7,478 nucleotides of DNA from G039029935 sp039029935. Its GTDB lineage: Bacteria > Chloroflexota > Anaerolineae > Caldilineales > Caldilineaceae. The stretch lies in NCBI GenBank assembly GCA_039029935.1, contig JBCCFC010000668.1:1-7478 (forward strand). Reading direction: 5' to 3'. Within the stretch, counting starts at the first letter, position 1. Each line of letters begins with the position of its first letter. The position numbers and the translations under genes were made by a program. Shown one piece after another: positions 6,314-7,478 of the stretch. The notes under the pieces are model-generated. The model worked only from the letters and a program-made list of their open reading frames with translations. It ran no database searches and was not told the DNA's origin.

Positions 6314-6703
6314 ATGATTAGAATATACGCAACAAACGTTCTTGTTGATGACCAAGAAAAGGCACTGAAGTTTTATACAGAGGTGTTGGGTTTTGTCAAA
6401 AAAACAGAGGTTCCCGTGGGTGAGTATAAATGGCTGACAGTTGTTTCCCAAAAGGAGCAAAGTGGCGTGGAACTCTTGCTTGAGCCGATGGGGTTTGAAC
6501 CTGCACAAGCGTATCAAAAAGCGTTGAAGGATGCAGGTATTCCATATACATCCTTTGCGGTTGATAATCTCAACGAAGAGTATGAACGGCTCACAAGCCT
6601 GGGCGTTGAATTCTCTGTGCAGCCACAGGAAATGGGGCCTGTCATGATGGCGGTTCTGGATGATACTTGTGGCAATAACATTCAATTGGTGCAAATGCTG
6701 TGA
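6314..6703 (+). CDS. VOC (glyoxalase/bleomycin-resistance fold) family protein
   Basis: Small cytosolic protein of 129 residues with the paired beta-alpha-beta-beta-beta modules of the vicinal oxygen chelate superfamily. Module 1 is residues 1-58 (TNVLVDDQEKALKFYTEVLGF at 7-27, then WLTVVSQ and GVELLLEP at 51-58). Module 2 is 76-129 (YTSFAVDNLNEEYERLTSLGVEF, then MMAVLDDTCGNNIQLVQML). Classical glyoxalase I metal ligands are not clear: position 8 is Asn where His or Gln is common, and the terminal ligand position reads NIQL rather than NxEL. Enzyme activity or substrate therefore cannot be assigned; binding of a small molecule is equally possible. The start has AAAGG (6298-6302) 11 nt upstream. 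The gene is flanked by two octamer arrays in opposite orientation, one separating it from the AraC-like gene that would be its natural partner. Its stop is 2 bp from array 3. Confidence 0.87.
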   Translation: MIRIYATNVLVDDQEKALKFYTEVLGFVKKTEVPVGEYKWLTVVSQKEQSGVELLLEPMGFEPAQAYQKALKDAGIPYTSFAVDNLNEEYERLTSLGVEFSVQPQEMGPVMMAVLDDTCGNNIQLVQML

Positions 6704-6705
6704 TG

Positions 6706-6829
6706 AAAAAAGCTTTCAGCGACTCAGCCGTCAGCTTGTCAGCCAGTCAGCCAGTCGGCTTGTCTGCCAGTCAGCTAGTATGCTGAGATGCTGAAGTGCT
6801 GAAGTGCTGAGATGCTGAAAGCTTTTTTT
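6706..6829. terminator. Octamer array 3: long bidirectional fold-back terminator
   Basis: The ends are a perfect 15-bp inverted repeat, AAAAAAGCTTTCAGC (6706-6720) and GCTGAAAGCTTTTTT (6814-6828), with one further T. Between them the left half carries TCAGC roughly every 8 bp and the right half GCTGA every 8 bp, so the whole 124-bp segment folds back with paired cores. An A-run leads and a T-run follows on both strands, the form of a factor-independent terminator working in both directions. It begins 2 bp after the VOC stop codon (6701-6703) and ends 4 bp before the stop codon of the convergent methyltransferase (6834-6836). Structure and position are seen directly; terminator activity is inferred. 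Confidence 0.8.
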
Positions 6830-6833
6830 ACTG

Positions 6834-7478
6834 TTACCCCATATCAAACCAGAACAGTCTACGCACCAACCCTGCATGATCCTGATGTGACTTTTCGCAA
6901 TACCCTGTTGGGATATAGCCCCACGCACGGAGCCGTGCTTCAGCCACCCTATATTCACGCTCTTCGGTTCCACCGTTGAGGATAAAACGGCCATTGGGAG
7001 CAACCATTGTAGACATAATGTGTTCAATAAATGCAGGTTGCTTGCCAAGTGGGACATACTCTAGCCCAGATAGATAAACAAAATCGTAGGGTCTGGGGGG
7101 CGTCCAGTAGAGCGCATTGCCAAGGTGAAAGCGGTCTTCCCAGTGGGGTAAGCGTTGTTTGGCAAGTGCGAGTAACCCCTCGGAGATGTCTACGCCTTCA
7201 AAATGGACCGCCAAGCCTGAGTTAACCAGCCATTGATCTAGGCATTCAATCAGATGACCATTGGCACAGCCGACATCCAAAAATGTGCCATCCTTGTAAA
7301 TGGCTTCCAAAATCGTCCGTCGCTTGTTCCAGTAACGAACAGCATCACCGCCATGCCCCGACTGTGCGCGTGGGTTGTCTGCTGCGAGATAATGGCGGGT
7401 AAAGGTTTCATTGAAGATATCAAACCATTCTTCTTCCGTAATCTGCCCCTCATCTAATGCCTGTTGTTGTTGCTCGAC
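6834..7478 (-). CDS. Class I SAM-dependent methyltransferase (5' end outside the window)
   Basis: Transfers a methyl group from S-adenosylmethionine to an unidentified small molecule or lipid. The frame is open from the stop at 6834 to the right edge, giving 214 residues, so the start lies beyond the window; a TTG at 7310 is only an internal codon. Before the Rossmann domain comes a helical lead with EEEWFDIFNETFTRHYL, then QSGHGGDAVRYWNKRR, which is conserved in a recurring group of bacterial methyltransferases and shows that the frame upstream of 7310 is real. SAM motif I is FLDVGCANGHLIE (window residues 65-77), motif II is FEGVDISEGLL, and the post-I acidic residue is in VDIS. YDFVYLSGLEYV matches motif IV, and RFILNGG lies further on. 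The substrate cannot be told. It converges on the VOC gene across the bidirectional terminator-like array. Confidence 0.85.
   Translation of the reverse strand, partial: VEQQQQALDEGQITEEEWFDIFNETFTRHYLAADNPRAQSGHGGDAVRYWNKRRTILEAIYKDGTFLDVGCANGHLIECLDQWLVNSGLAVHFEGVDISEGLLALAKQRLPHWEDRFHLGNALYWTPPRPYDFVYLSGLEYVPLGKQPAFIEHIMSTMVAPNGRFILNGGTEEREYRVAEARLRAWGYIPTGYCEKSHQDHAGLVRRLFWFDMG

Noticed and set aside
6278..6694. 138-codon minus-strand frame opposite the VOC gene
   Set aside because: It is an antisense shadow. The plus-strand frame carries the VOC fold motifs and a ribosome binding site.
6112..6829. Complete insertion sequence or transposon
   Set aside because: The inverted ends are real, but there is no transposase and no target-site duplication beside the ends, and the ends double as terminator-like A/T runs.

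Overview
The window is ordinary bacterial chromosome, densely packed with accessory and housekeeping genes: seven complete protein genes and one gene cut by the right edge. No RNA gene, insertion sequence, phage gene or CRISPR array is visible. The host is uncertain. Short octamer arrays between genes, which read through as peptides such as ERWNDGAV or SRLADWLT, together with two apparently leaderless genes, remind me of Chloroflexota (Anaerolineae-like) genomes. That is a recollection, not a proof. The glutathione-transferase-like gene and the AraC/VOC pair are more AT-rich than rluD and the aldo/keto reductase and look like acquired accessory genes.

Layout. A GST-like gene (108-827, +) converges on an MFS exporter gene (824-1987, -) so tightly that their stop codons overlap. 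The 165 bp upstream of the MFS gene hold a 53-bp near-palindrome and a second hairpin that buries the MFS ribosome binding site. Next come a multipass flippase-like (UPF0104/LPG-synthase TM) gene (2153-3136, -) and an rluD-type 23S pseudouridine synthase gene (3315-4316, -), separated by an octamer repeat array. Divergent from rluD is an aldo/keto reductase (4495-5538, +), followed by a stand-alone AraC-type DNA-binding protein (5615-6019, +), a second octamer array, a VOC/glyoxalase-fold gene (6314-6703, +), a third octamer array that exactly fills the gap between two convergent stop codons, and a 5'-truncated SAM methyltransferase (6834 to the right edge, -).

How the parts work together. 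I see no multi-gene pathway. Most genes are probably transcribed alone: rluD and the UPF0104 gene each have a sigma70-like promoter whose -10 box lies exactly 6 nt before the ATG, which predicts leaderless mRNAs. The AraC-like protein may control itself, the VOC gene or the reductase.

The most unusual structure is the set of three composite octamer arrays at 3172-3316, 6112-6205 and 6706-6829. In each, one block of 8-bp units is followed by a second block that is the reverse complement of the same unit, so the transcript can fold back with paired cores every 8 nt and end in a T-run. All three sit at the 3' ends of genes, and I propose that they are slippage-grown terminators or insulators.
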